Shown: piece by piece, positions 17,872 to 25,782 of the stretch
How positions within the stretch are numbered: the stretch's first letter is position 1
Layout of the letters: the number at the start of each line of letters is the position of its first letter
DNA from: Xanthomarina sp. F2636L
GTDB lineage: Bacteria; Bacteroidota; Bacteroidia; Flavobacteriales; Flavobacteriaceae
Reading direction: 5' to 3'
Assembly (NCBI RefSeq): GCF_026410195.1
Contig: NZ_JAPMLM010000054.1
Coordinates: forward strand, 103,424 to 167,423
Length of the DNA: 64,000 nt
Notes under the pieces: generated by a model
The model's input: only the letters and a program-made list of their open reading frames with translations
The model's database searches: none
Told to the model about the DNA's origin: nothing
Made by a program: the position numbers and the translations under genes

Positions 17872-18832
17872 TATCTCGGCCATTGGCATCCTTGGTCCCA
17901 AGTTGGAGCAGGAAAGCTATATACTAAGGTATGCGTCTTCCAAACCCCATAAAGTGGCTAGACTGCTGGACATGCTTTGGTCATGCTTTAAACATAGAAA
18001 GTTAACAGATTTGGTGTTGATAGATACTTACAGCACTCAGAACTTTTATTATGCTCTTTTGGTGACTCAGCTATGTCGGTTTTTAAATTTAAAATACATT
18101 CCCATACTTCATGGCGGGAACTTGCCCCAACGCTTAAAAACCCACCCCAGGTTTTCCAAAGCTATTTTTAAGCATGCCTACAAACTCGTGTCGCCTTCCA
18201 TCTATTTAAAAGAAGCCTTTGAATCTTTTGGCTATAAAAATGTGGTATATATCCCTAATAGTTTAGAGATGTCGCAGTATCCCTTTCATGAGAAACAATT
18301 AGATGAGGTAAACCTATTATGGGTACGGTCGTTTTCGAAGATTTATAATCCCCTGTTGGCTGTAAACCTTTTGAAGGCATTACAAGATCAGGGCATAAAA
18401 TCTAGTCTGTGTATGGTGGGCCCAGATGCAGATGGCTCTTTAGAAGATGTAAAACAATTGGCTAAGAACTTAAATGTTTCTGTAACCATTACCGGAAAAC
18501 TCCCTAAACAAGACTGGTTGGCTTTATCCAAAGACTATAACATCTTTATCAATACCACCAATTACGATAACATGCCCGTAAGCGTGATAGAAGCCATGGC
18601 CTTAGGCCTGTCTATTGTTTCTACCAATGTGGGTGGCTTACCATACTTATTAAAACATGAAAAAGATAGTCTCTTGGTGCCACCAGATAACACAGAAGCT
18701 TTTGTGGCAGCCATTAAGAAGCTTCTTGATAACCCCGAAGCCACCTGTGAAATGGCAGTTCAGGCTAGAAAAAAAGTAGAACTATTTGATTGGGAGCTGG
18801 TCAAGCATCAATGGTTTGAGCTGCTTTCTTAA
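17822..18832 (+). CDS. Glycosyltransferase family 4
   Basis: GT-B glycosyltransferase of about 336 aa. ATG 17822 (MKNLLYIGNHLKQQTAN) is preferred to the in-frame ATG at 17813 because it places the first strand at the N-terminus; both lie inside the end of the polymerase/ligase gene. The donor-domain motif is DNMPVSVIE, with Asp for the first Glu of EX7E, followed by AMALGLSIVSTNVGGLPYL. The family is otherwise clear. It is the last glycosyltransferase before the repeat island. Confidence 0.83.
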   Translation: MKNLLYIGNHLKQQTANISAIGILGPKLEQESYILRYASSKPHKVARLLDMLWSCFKHRKLTDLVLIDTYSTQNFYYALLVTQLCRFLNLKYIPILHGGNLPQRLKTHPRFSKAIFKHAYKLVSPSIYLKEAFESFGYKNVVYIPNSLEMSQYPFHEKQLDEVNLLWVRSFSKIYNPLLAVNLLKALQDQGIKSSLCMVGPDADGSLEDVKQLAKNLNVSVTITGKLPKQDWLALSKDYNIFINTTNYDNMPVSVIEAMALGLSIVSTNVGGLPYLLKHEKDSLLVPPDNTEAFVAAIKKLLDNPEATCEMAVQARKKVELFDWELVKHQWFELLS

Positions 18833-18863
18833 TTTTTGTTTTTAAGTATATTTGAAGCAAATA

Positions 18864-19124
18864 CCCCTTTCTTTACCTTCGTTGATACTTTATAAATGGA
18901 ATAGCAGATTTCATTGCTATTCTTCAAACTCCGTCTGTCCACGCCTTCGCGCCAACTCGCACCTTCGCTAAAATAGTCCACAGGACTATTTTTATATGCT
19001 CGGTCGTAACTAAAGAGGGGAGCCGTGTAGTTATTATTCATTTCTATATGTATATTAATATTAACAATCTAAGGCTCCTCCCTTCAGATGAAGGGAGGTG
19101 GCTAGACTGACGCAGGAAGTCTAG
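18864..19124. repeat. Gene-less copy of the DUF559-associated repeat element, with hairpins
   Basis: 18951-19039 is about 90% identical by eye to 19209-19299, and the lead-in CCCCTTTCTTTACCTTCG at 18864 recurs at 19164. A hairpin with arms AAATAGTCC/GGACTATTT and loop ACA lies at 18971-18991. 19077-19098 is a perfect 10-bp hairpin (CCTCCCTTCA/TGAAGGGAGG), matching the terminal hairpin of the gene-bearing copy at 19754. Further hairpins are at 18899-18922 and 19102-19124. It reads as the left and right ends of the element joined with about 24 bp between and no gene. No other gene was found in 18833-19328. Confidence 0.75.
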
Positions 19125-19163
19125 ACGGAGGGTTTGAAAGTAGTCCAGACATAAAAACAAACT

Positions 19164-19833
19164 CCCCTTTCTTTACCTTCGTTTCTCTTCGGTAAATTTT
19201 GCCAACGCGCCAGCTCGCACCTTCGCTAAAATAGTCCACAGGACTATTTTTATACGCTCGGTCGTAACTAAAGAAGGGAGCTTGGTGTAGTTATTATTAA
19301 TTGAAGTTTGGAATTTGTTTTAAAGTGTTCAAGAATTAAAATTATCCCGTATTTCTTTTAAAACAGAAGATAGGAAATCAAAAACCATGTTATTTTCAAA
19401 CCGGATGACTTTATAGCCCTGATTTTCTAGATAGCTACTTCGTTTTCTATCATATTCTTGAGCTTCAGGCTTGTTATGTACCTCTCCATCCAATTCAATA
19501 ATTAATTTTTCAGAAGCACAATAGAAGTCTACTATAAAATGTCCAATGCTATGTTGTTTAGTAAATCGTCTGTTGTCTAGTTGCCTAGATTTTAATTGTG
19601 TCCATAAATAGGCTTCTGCAGGAGTTAAATTTTTGCGAAGTTGTTTTCTACGTTCCTGAAATTCTTTTTTGTTATGTAAGTTTTGTTTGGACATGTATTA
19701 AAAATAGGCAATATTTTAATACATATAAAAAACAATAACAATCTAAAGCTACTCCCTTCAGTTGAAGGGCGACCAAGCGTAAAGAAATAGTCCTGTGGAC
19801 TATTTTAGCGCAGGGGCGAGCTGGCGCGTGGGC
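19164..19833. mobile_element. Putative DUF559-carrying repeat unit with imperfect inverted ends
   Basis: A left arm (19209-19299) and a right arm (about 19733-19833) are inverted relatives. Both contain the AAATAGTCC/GGACTATTT hairpin (19228-19250; 19785-19805), the GCTCGG/GCTTGG-TCG segment, the GAAGGGAG block and a GTTATT tail facing inward. The DUF559 gene fills the space between them. No transposase, target-site duplication or known IS end was recognised, so mobility is inferred from the repeated, gene-plus and gene-minus copies nearby. A GC-rich hairpin (GCCTGCC/GGCAGGC) follows at about 19866-19900. Confidence 0.5.
19329..19694 (-). CDS. DUF559 (Vsr-like endonuclease fold) protein
   Basis: The 121 aa are full length for the DUF559 family. 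The N-terminus RRKQLRKNLTPAEAYLWTQL is the family's usual helical start, and the core FIVDFYCASEKLIIELDGEVH (Asp56, Glu67, Asp69, His73) matches the conserved acidic residues of this restriction-endonuclease-like fold. The end VIRFEN is also typical. The family is related to Vsr/PD-(D/E)XK nucleases; its biological role is not established. The gene is isolated from operons and is bracketed by inverted repeat arms, and a tail fragment of a second copy lies about 240 bp upstream (19934-19990). Confidence 0.88.
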   Translation of the reverse strand: MSKQNLHNKKEFQERRKQLRKNLTPAEAYLWTQLKSRQLDNRRFTKQHSIGHFIVDFYCASEKLIIELDGEVHNKPEAQEYDRKRSSYLENQGYKVIRFENNMVFDFLSSVLKEIRDNFNS

Positions 19834-19933
19834 ATTTAAGCGAAACGCAGAGAAGATGAGACGGAGCCTGCCCGAATGCCGAACAGAATGTGGAGGCAGG
19901 CAGGGGTTTGTCTTGTTATAATAAGATTGTTTA

Positions 19934-19990
19934 TTACTTCTTCAAATAAAAATTACCCCGTACGTCTTTTAAAACAAAAGTCAGATAGCA
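19934..19990 (-). pseudogene. 3'-terminal fragment of a second DUF559 gene
   Basis: The - strand codons read CYLTFVLKDVRGNFYLKK then stop. They align with the end of the intact DUF559 protein (DFLSSVLKEIRDNFNS stop), and the DNA is also similar (TTTTAAAAGA, ACGGG, TAATTTT in the same order). Upstream of this the frame runs into a heptamer array and no DUF559 core is present. The open frame of about 60 codons here is therefore a remnant, not a gene. Confidence 0.65.
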
Positions 19991-20003
19991 TTTGCGAAGG
20001 CGG

Positions 20004-20103
20004 AACCGAAAACTGACAACCGCCCATGCCCGTCCGTAGCAATAGCGAAGGCAGAACTGATAACTGAGAACTGATAACTGAGAACCGACAACGGATAACC
20101 CAC
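20004..20103 (+). repeat. Heptamer variant arrays, AACTGAK type
   Basis: 20004-20024 reads AACCGAA, AACTGAC, AACCGCC. 20055-20103 reads AACTGAT, AACTGAG, AACTGAT, AACTGAG, AACCGAC, AACGGAT, AACCCAC. Each array is preceded by GCGAAGGC(G/A)G, so the pair is itself a short duplication. They are reverse-complement relatives of the GGTTGTC array on the other side of the sugar-transferase gene. The rest of 19991-20178 holds nothing else recognised. Confidence 0.8.
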
Positions 20104-20178
20104 CCCTCACAACCAATTAAACCAAAAATACTTGCATAAATTACTTAACTTATTATCTTTATCACATAATTAAAAGAA

Positions 20179-21570
20179 ATGCCCAAATACGATATTCATT
20201 TTAATATTTCTGAGCGTAAGATTTTATTAAGACTGGTAGATATCTTAGCTATTCTGGGCATGCTATACCTGGTAAGTTCCACCTTTGCATTCGATTATTT
20301 TAGCGTGACTCATGAAAACTGGACCTGGGTATTGGTGCTTATTATTTATGTGACTGTTTTTGGAACCGTATTTGAACTCTACGATTTGCAAAAAGCCTCC
20401 CTGCAATATAAGGTGCTCAGTAATATTGTGTTAACAGCCTCTATAACGGTGCTGTTCTATTTATTAACCCCGTTTTTTACTCCTTTGCTTCCTAATAACA
20501 GGATGCAGATTGTCTATTTTTATTTGGCTATTATTACGGCTCTTGTAATCTGGAGATTGATTTATATTCAGTTTATTGCGTCTCCTAGGTTTTATAAAAA
20601 AGCGCTTATTATTGGGGAAACATCCAATATCGAAACCATTGTAGATGCTTTTAAACAGGCAGATCCTAACTATAAGATTATCGGGTTTATTAACTGCGAA
20701 ACCCCTCTTCATGAAACGGTAAAATACCAGGGGATTCCAGAATATGATTGTAAGGATTTACACCATCTCATTGCTAAAGAAAATGTATCCGAAATAATTG
20801 TGGCAAGTTATAATGCTGAAACCATTACTGCAGAGATTTATAACAATTTAATCCAGCTTTTAGAACGCGGATTCCCTATTAAGGAGTACACCCAAGCTTT
20901 TGAAGACATGACCTATCGGGTACCTGTCCAGTTTGTAGGAAAAGATTTTTATAAGTACTTCCCTTTTAGCCGAAGCAATCACAACAAACTCTATCTGTTT
21001 TTTCATCGCTTATTCGATCTTCTGTTTTCTTTTGTCGGACTTATAATAGGATGTGTTTTTGTCCCGTTTGTACTCTTAGGCAATCTCATAGCCAATAAGG
21101 GCCCCTTGTTTTATTATCAGGATCGGGTGGGAAAGAATGGCAAGCTGTTCTCTATTGTAAAATTTCGAACCATGGTGGTCGATGCCGAACAAAATGGTGC
21201 TGTATGGGCACAAAAGAATGATGTGCGTGTTACACCGTTTGGAAGGTTTTTAAGAGGCTCTAGAATCGATGAGTTTCCTCAGTTTCTAAACATTTTAAAA
21301 GGGGATATGAGTTTGATAGGTCCCAGACCCGAACGTCCACATTTTGTAAACGAACTCTCGCAGGTAATACCCTTCTATGAAACCAGACATATTATCAGAC
21401 CAGGCTTAACAGGATGGGCTCAGGTAAAAGTGCGTTACGGCTCGACAGTTGAAGATAGTCTGCTAAAACTACAATATGATTTGTATTATATCAAACACCG
21501 AAGTTTCTTTTTAGATGCCAATGTGATTGTAAAGACCTTAAGTACCATGTTGTTTTTTAGGGGGCAGTAG
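20179..21570 (+). CDS. Polyprenyl-phosphate sugar-1-phosphate transferase (WcaJ/WbaP type)
   Basis: A polyisoprenyl-phosphate hexose-1-phosphate transferase of 463 aa, the enzyme that starts repeat-unit synthesis on undecaprenyl phosphate. The N-terminal half has four to five membrane spans and a Rossmann-like domain (KALIIGETSN). A further span at about residues 275-300 precedes the catalytic core: KFRTMVVDA, FGRFLRGSRIDEFPQFLNIL, GDMSLIGPRPERP, and RPGLTGWAQV. All catalytic blocks are intact. The stop codon is the first base block of a heptamer array. It is separated from the glycosyltransferases by the repeat island but surely serves the same locus. Confidence 0.92.
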   Translation: MPKYDIHFNISERKILLRLVDILAILGMLYLVSSTFAFDYFSVTHENWTWVLVLIIYVTVFGTVFELYDLQKASLQYKVLSNIVLTASITVLFYLLTPFFTPLLPNNRMQIVYFYLAIITALVIWRLIYIQFIASPRFYKKALIIGETSNIETIVDAFKQADPNYKIIGFINCETPLHETVKYQGIPEYDCKDLHHLIAKENVSEIIVASYNAETITAEIYNNLIQLLERGFPIKEYTQAFEDMTYRVPVQFVGKDFYKYFPFSRSNHNKLYLFFHRLFDLLFSFVGLIIGCVFVPFVLLGNLIANKGPLFYYQDRVGKNGKLFSIVKFRTMVVDAEQNGAVWAQKNDVRVTPFGRFLRGSRIDEFPQFLNILKGDMSLIGPRPERPHFVNELSQVIPFYETRHIIRPGLTGWAQVKVRYGSTVEDSLLKLQYDLYYIKHRSFFLDANVIVKTLSTMLFFRGQ

Positions 21571-21604
21571 GTTGTCGGTTGTCGGTTAACGGTTTTCGGT
21601 TTTT
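21570..21604 (+). repeat. Heptamer variant array, GGTTNNC type
   Basis: Five consecutive units: GGTTGTC, GGTTGTC, GGTTAAC, GGTTTTC, GGTTTTT. The first base is the last base of the sugar-transferase stop codon. Confidence 0.85.
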
Positions 21605-21646
21605 AAAAAAGAAACTTTTTATTATCAAATATAATTTTTAAATTTC

Positions 21647-21785
21647 ACTCACAACTCACAACTCACAACTCACAACTCACAACTCACAACTCACAACTCA
21701 CAACTCACAACTCACAACTCACAACTCACAACTCACAACTCACAACTCACAACTCACAACTCACAACTCACAACTCACAACTCAC
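21647..21785. repeat. Perfect heptamer tandem array, (ACTCACA)19 plus partial unit
   Basis: Nineteen identical ACTCACA units (21647-21779) and a twentieth partial unit ACTCAC. The stop codon of the - strand DUF4105 gene (21782-21784) lies in the last unit. Such uniformity suggests recent slippage expansion, so copy number is likely to vary between isolates. Confidence 0.95.
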
Positions 21786-22954
21786 CTAGAATAATACCAA
21801 ATCAAAAACACATACCTCAATCCCAAGGCAAGAAGTAGTGGGAGTAGGGCGGTGGCAAACACTTGAATGCCTACAAGCCAATGGAAGCTCATGAGACACA
21901 ACATAATCACTAAGAATTTCAGGTATTTAATAAACCACAACTTAGGAGTTGGTTTAATAAGCTGTCCAATAACAAAAAGGTTTAAAACAAAGGCCCAAAG
22001 CAGGTTGTAATTTTGCGCTGTTGCGTCGTGGTCTGTGGCAAACCAAAGCAGTAAGATAAGCACTCCAATAAGTCCGGTGATTGAAAATATAAGGATATCT
22101 AGAAGCCTGGTTCTACGTTGGTTTTTATAATCTAAATAGGTGATACTAACGATGATAAGGCCCAGAATACTAAATATCACATAGGGACTAAACAAAAACT
22201 GGTTAGAAACGGGCATCTCTCTTTTTTCAAATACCACACGATTTTGTTGTACCAGACTCTGGTTGCTATTAGCTAATGTGGCTTCTCCAAAGAAGGTGTG
22301 AATATATTCAGGTAGGAACATATGTTCTTCTGGAGTTGCCGGTCTGTCTATCACAGAGCCTAAGGCCAAATCGATACCAACCCCACCCCAGGAGTTTGTA
22401 GGAACTTTTTCGCGAATCAGGCGCCTAAAGGTTTGTGGTTTAAAGTCTTTAGGAATATTAAAGACAACTTCAGAGTTACTGTTTTTTACTAAAACGTCTT
22501 TGATTCTCGTGGCACAATTGTCATAGAAAAAATCGTAGAGATAGGCTCTGTTTTCTGGCTTGATATTGTTTAATAAATAATCGTAAAGCTGTTGTTTTTC
22601 TATTTGAGTCAGGTTGAGTGTTTGCTCTTCAATGGTTCTGTTTTGATAGACATAAGCATTATAGAAATCTTCGTAAGGATTCTTTCCTATTAAATAATGC
22701 AATTTCCCCTGTGCAAATTTCAGATAAAAATTAGGGGTGTTAAAGTCGTAAATACCATAGTTATAGACGTCATCTATTCCAAAACGTCGGTCTTTAATTC
22801 TGAAGCCACTATGTCCGAAAGCATCGTTTAAGGAGGTTCCTGGACCAATAGTTAAGACGCTAATCTCAGCATCTGGCGAGAGACGTCTTGTTTGTGAAAA
22901 TGAGGAAAGAACAACAAAAAGGCATGCACTGAAGGCTAAAACAATTTTTTGCAT
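21782..22954 (-). CDS. DUF4105 / Lnb-type lipoprotein N-acyltransferase
   Basis: A protein of 390 aa with a signal peptide (cleavage near SSFSQ), a periplasmic domain and four to five C-terminal membrane spans from about residue 255. The domain has His48 in AFGHSGFRI and Cys147 in YDNCATRIKDVL, the conserved His/Cys pair of DUF4105. This family was recently assigned to Lnb of Bacteroides, which N-acylates mature lipoproteins in place of Lnt; the function here is by family membership. A TAAATTTG promoter box lies 20 bp upstream of the start. The stop codon falls in a (ACTCACA)n array. Confidence 0.78.
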   Translation of the reverse strand: MQKIVLAFSACLFVVLSSFSQTRRLSPDAEISVLTIGPGTSLNDAFGHSGFRIKDRRFGIDDVYNYGIYDFNTPNFYLKFAQGKLHYLIGKNPYEDFYNAYVYQNRTIEEQTLNLTQIEKQQLYDYLLNNIKPENRAYLYDFFYDNCATRIKDVLVKNSNSEVVFNIPKDFKPQTFRRLIREKVPTNSWGGVGIDLALGSVIDRPATPEEHMFLPEYIHTFFGEATLANSNQSLVQQNRVVFEKREMPVSNQFLFSPYVIFSILGLIIVSITYLDYKNQRRTRLLDILIFSITGLIGVLILLLWFATDHDATAQNYNLLWAFVLNLFVIGQLIKPTPKLWFIKYLKFLVIMLCLMSFHWLVGIQVFATALLPLLLALGLRYVFLIWYYSR

Positions 22955-22973
22955 AAGGTGGTTTTATTTGCTT

Positions 22974-22981
22974 CAAATTTA
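22974..22981 (-). promoter_or_regulatory. Candidate -7 box TAAATTTG
   Basis: Exact match, on the - strand, to the Bacteroidota housekeeping -7 consensus TAnnTTTG, about 20 bp upstream of the DUF4105 start codon. No convincing TTTG -33 box was found. Confidence 0.5.
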
Positions 22982-23097
22982 GTGAAAACTATGTGATTTG
23001 ATGAAGCTTGTTTGAGTTCTTTGTACTGCTTTATTTCAGAGTTAGGGAGGGGGGCTTTTTTTCGGTGTGATATGTATTTGAAACAATTGTTTTATAT

Positions 23098-23272
23098 GTT
23101 CATTTTTTCCATTGATGAAAAAACGAACCAAAAAAATCTAGGCTGATTTTAATTTTCTTGAAAACCACGTAAAATCTCTATCATGCGGATGGCAATCGCT
23201 TCGCTAGGACATCCTCCTTCATCCACCGCTTCAGATTTCACCTTGTTTTACTACGAAAATAAAAATAGGCCG
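23098..23272. repeat. Dispersed hairpin-headed intergenic element, copy A
   Basis: It starts with a hairpin (arms TTTTTTC/GAAAAAA, loop CATTGAT, 23103-23123, extended by GTTC/GAAC), then CAAAAAAATCTAGGCT, and ends in AAATAGGCCG. The same order of parts recurs at 27849-28044. No coding frame is supported, and the remainder of 22955-23408 holds no gene. Confidence 0.65.
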
Positions 23273-23408
23273 TTTGTCAGTTAAAGAAGCAAGAGCTTTA
23301 TTTTACCATTTGAATAGATATAATAAATAGTAATTATCTAGGCTTGTTGTTTTAAGAGGGGGAGCCTAGTAAGGTTAATGTTAATTTCCTTTTTATAAAT
23401 CTTAGAAT

Positions 23409-24476
23409 TTATCTAAAAACACTAAAATCTATTTTTAAAGAAAACACATTGGAATACAAGGCAATACTTTGGTCGCCAATATCTGTAAAGGCATAATCTA
23501 CTTGAATGCCTTTGTATTTAAAACCAACACCCATGCTGGGTTGGAAACTCACACGCTCGTTATTGTCTATTTGTAATTCGTTTTGAAAGTTCCCGATGCC
23601 TGTTCTTAAATAAATCATATCAATATAACCAAATTCCAAACCTAAAGCAGGATTGATACTAGCAAAAGAGGTGGAGATAATATCGTTGTTTTCTTCAAAG
23701 CGAATGTTTAAATCTACTTCGGCTAACAGGGAATAATCGTATCGAATAATAAACTTTTTAGAGACTCCAAATTGTAGTTTTGGAATGGTAAGCTCGGTTG
23801 TTTCTGGTAGTTCCTGGTTTTCTCCTTCTACAGCATCTTGTATGGTAGCAAAGGCTTCTTCGTTAATAGCCCAGGTATTAAACGTGGTGGTAATATCTCT
23901 TGCCATAATCCCAAACTTCCACTCGTCTCTGGTTTGAAATTGAACAGCTGCATCTAGTCCAAAACCCCAGGAAGAGGCAAAGTCGCCAATGACACGACGA
24001 ATGACTTTGGCATTAATGCCATAGTTTAAACCATCTAAGGGTAATTTTCTGGCATAGGAAAAGGTCACGCCATAATCGGCTGTTGAAAACAGACTGATTC
24101 TATCGTAGTTGATATTTCCTTCGTCGTCTATAAGTTGTGTGGTATTTAAAATATCATCGACTGCAAATCGGATGAGAGAGATTCCAATCGCACTTTTGTC
24201 GTCTATAGGCATGGCAAAACCAATATAATCGTAGTTGGCAATGCTTTCAAAATAACTGGAGTGCATTAAGGCCAATTGTTTGTCTTCCAGATGCACTAAG
24301 CCAGCAGGATTCCAATATCCGGAATTTACATCTGCTGTGTGAGCCGTTACGGCATTACTCATGCCTAATGCAGCAGCATCCACCCCAATATTCATAAATT
24401 CGTTGGAATATTTCCTGGCTTGTCCAAAGACTGCCATAGTAATTAATAGAAGTAAACTTGTTAGTTTTGTTTTCAA
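23409..24476 (-). CDS. PorV/PorQ-family outer membrane beta-barrel protein
   Basis: An outer-membrane protein of about 355 aa. The core NEFMNIGVDAAALGMSNAVTAHTADVNSGYWNPAGL is the N-terminal hallmark of the PorV/PorQ (UPF0164, FadL-like) group, in which PorV takes part in type IX secretion. The C-terminus ends in aromatic beta-strands (FSLKIDFSVFR). The TTG at 24476 is chosen as start because it gives a clean signal peptide, MKTKLTSLLLLITMAVFGQ; an ATG at 24530 would add 18 residues and bury the signal. Which PorV/PorQ paralogue it is cannot be told. It stands alone, with no other T9SS machinery gene nearby. Confidence 0.78.
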   Translation of the reverse strand: MKTKLTSLLLLITMAVFGQARKYSNEFMNIGVDAAALGMSNAVTAHTADVNSGYWNPAGLVHLEDKQLALMHSSYFESIANYDYIGFAMPIDDKSAIGISLIRFAVDDILNTTQLIDDEGNINYDRISLFSTADYGVTFSYARKLPLDGLNYGINAKVIRRVIGDFASSWGFGLDAAVQFQTRDEWKFGIMARDITTTFNTWAINEEAFATIQDAVEGENQELPETTELTIPKLQFGVSKKFIIRYDYSLLAEVDLNIRFEENNDIISTSFASINPALGLEFGYIDMIYLRTGIGNFQNELQIDNNERVSFQPSMGVGFKYKGIQVDYAFTDIGDQSIALYSNVFSLKIDFSVFR

Positions 24477-24804
24477 ATGTGAATTTATTTCTGCAAATAT
24501 GCTATAATTTTTCAACATATTAAACTTCAAAATACGGTACTTATTGTGTATTTGTAGTCCTTTGCCATATAAATGTCAAAATAATCGTTGAAAGTTGTTT
24601 TTGTTTCGCTAAAGCTACTTCGTCAGTTGTTGGTATTTGGATTGTTAATATTAGAATTTTAAAAATGGTTCTTAAAATCTGTTTGGTGACATATAAAGGC
24701 ACAAAATACACTCGAACAGACTAAGTTTTTATTCATCATTTTAAAACACATATGGTATTAGACAAAAATAGTTTGCTATTTTTACATCACAAAAGCATTA
24801 TTTA
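24477..24804. other. Intergenic region between divergent genes
   Basis: Holds the expected promoters of the PorV/PorQ-like gene (-) and pssA (+), but no exact TAnnTTTG box was found. The segment TATTTTTAC at about 24777-24785 is a near match ahead of pssA. No repeat or gene seen. Confidence 0.35.
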
Positions 24805-25557
24805 ATGAAAAAACAGATTCCAAATATCGTTACCTTATTAAATTTATTCTCTGGTTGTATAGCCGTTTTATTTGCTGTAAACAATCATTTTATTGCAACA
24901 GCAGGCTTTGTTGCCTTAGGTATTTTCTTTGATTTCTTTGATGGCTTGTTGGCTAGAAAGTTAAACGTGCAAAGTGCCATTGGAATTCAATTAGATTCTT
25001 TGGCAGATATGGTTACCAGTGGTTTGGTGCCAGGGATTATCATGTTTAAATTGTTGGTGATGGCCAGTGATACAGAAGATTTAATCTCTTTTTCTAACGA
25101 TTGGAACAGTGCCATGCATTGGCAGGAATTTCAATTTGCACCTATAGCCCTCATAGGGTTTTTTATCACCTTGGCTTCGGCCTATAGATTGGCTAAATTT
25201 AATATAGATGAAGATCAGCAGTCTTATTTTAAAGGCTTGCCAACTCCTGCAAATACCTTAATGATTTTGTCCTTGCCACTCATCATGGAGTTTCAAAACA
25301 ACGATGCTATGAATTCAATGATTTTAAATCCATGGTTTTTAATTGTTCTAACTTTTGTAAGTGCTTATTTAATGGTGTCGCCCATAAAGTTATTTGCATT
25401 AAAATTTAAAGATTGGAGCTTTAAAAATAATGCCATGCGTTATATCTTTATCATTTTATGTGTGGTCTTATTAGTTGTGTTGCAGTTTGCAGCCATTCCT
25501 TTGATTATCTTGATTTATATTTTGTTGTCATTGGTTGGACAGAATGGGATTAGATAA
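24805..25557 (+). CDS. pssA: CDP-diacylglycerol--serine O-phosphatidyltransferase
   Basis: An integral membrane enzyme of 250 aa that makes phosphatidylserine, the precursor of phosphatidylethanolamine, from CDP-diacylglycerol and L-serine. The CDP-alcohol phosphotransferase signature DG-x2-AR-x8-G-x3-D-x3-D is complete (Asp46, Gly47, Ala50, Arg51, Gly60, Asp64, Asp68). The start IPNIVTLLNLFSGCIA and about seven hydrophobic segments match bacterial PssA of the type found in Bacteroidota and Bacillus. It is monocistronic in appearance, with an inverted-repeat intergenic element following 50 bp later. Confidence 0.92.
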   Translation: MKKQIPNIVTLLNLFSGCIAVLFAVNNHFIATAGFVALGIFFDFFDGLLARKLNVQSAIGIQLDSLADMVTSGLVPGIIMFKLLVMASDTEDLISFSNDWNSAMHWQEFQFAPIALIGFFITLASAYRLAKFNIDEDQQSYFKGLPTPANTLMILSLPLIMEFQNNDAMNSMILNPWFLIVLTFVSAYLMVSPIKLFALKFKDWSFKNNAMRYIFIILCVVLLVVLQFAAIPLIILIYILLSLVGQNGIR

Positions 25558-25609
25558 GTTTTCTTGCAAAGAGCTTATTTTTCTCGAAGGTCTCAAATGC
25601 ATCTATTCT

Positions 25610-25699
25610 GTCAGTCTGAGCCTGTCGAAGACCATATAATTAACCATTTTTAATACATCATTTGATTTTTGGATAGCACTTCGACAAGCTCAGTGTGAC
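25610..25699. repeat. Intergenic inverted-repeat element (GTCAGTCTGAG ... type)
   Basis: The left arm at 25610-25630 (GTCAGTCTGAGCCTGTCGAA plus G) and the right arm at 25679-25699 are inverted, with only two or three mismatches over 21 bp, around a 48-bp AT-rich centre. It matches the TTCGAC...GCTCAGTGTGAC style of palindrome that is widespread between genes in Bacteroidota (recalled, not searched). Confidence 0.75.
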
Positions 25700-25782
25700 A
25701 AAGATTATGTTTTATTGAAATTTTGAAATTGGATTTTCTTTTTTTAAATATTGAATAATAAATATAAAATAATAAATAAACG

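Noticed and set aside
18829..19041. 70-aa ORF on the - strand in the repeat island
   Set aside because: It lies wholly within the gene-less repeat copy and reads through its hairpins. The second repeat copy does not keep the frame. No family is recognised.
19934..20116. 60-aa ORF on the - strand as an intact gene
   Set aside because: Only the last 18 codons match DUF559. The rest is a translation of heptamer repeats, so it is treated as a gene remnant.
20179..21570. Complete Wzx/Wzy export locus
   Set aside because: A flippase (Wzx), chain-length regulator (Wzz/Wzc) and Wza pore were looked for and none is in the window, so the export route cannot be stated.
21647..21785. Possible CRISPR array
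   Set aside because: The 7-bp units are contiguous with no unique spacers, and no cas genes are present. It is a simple tandem repeat.
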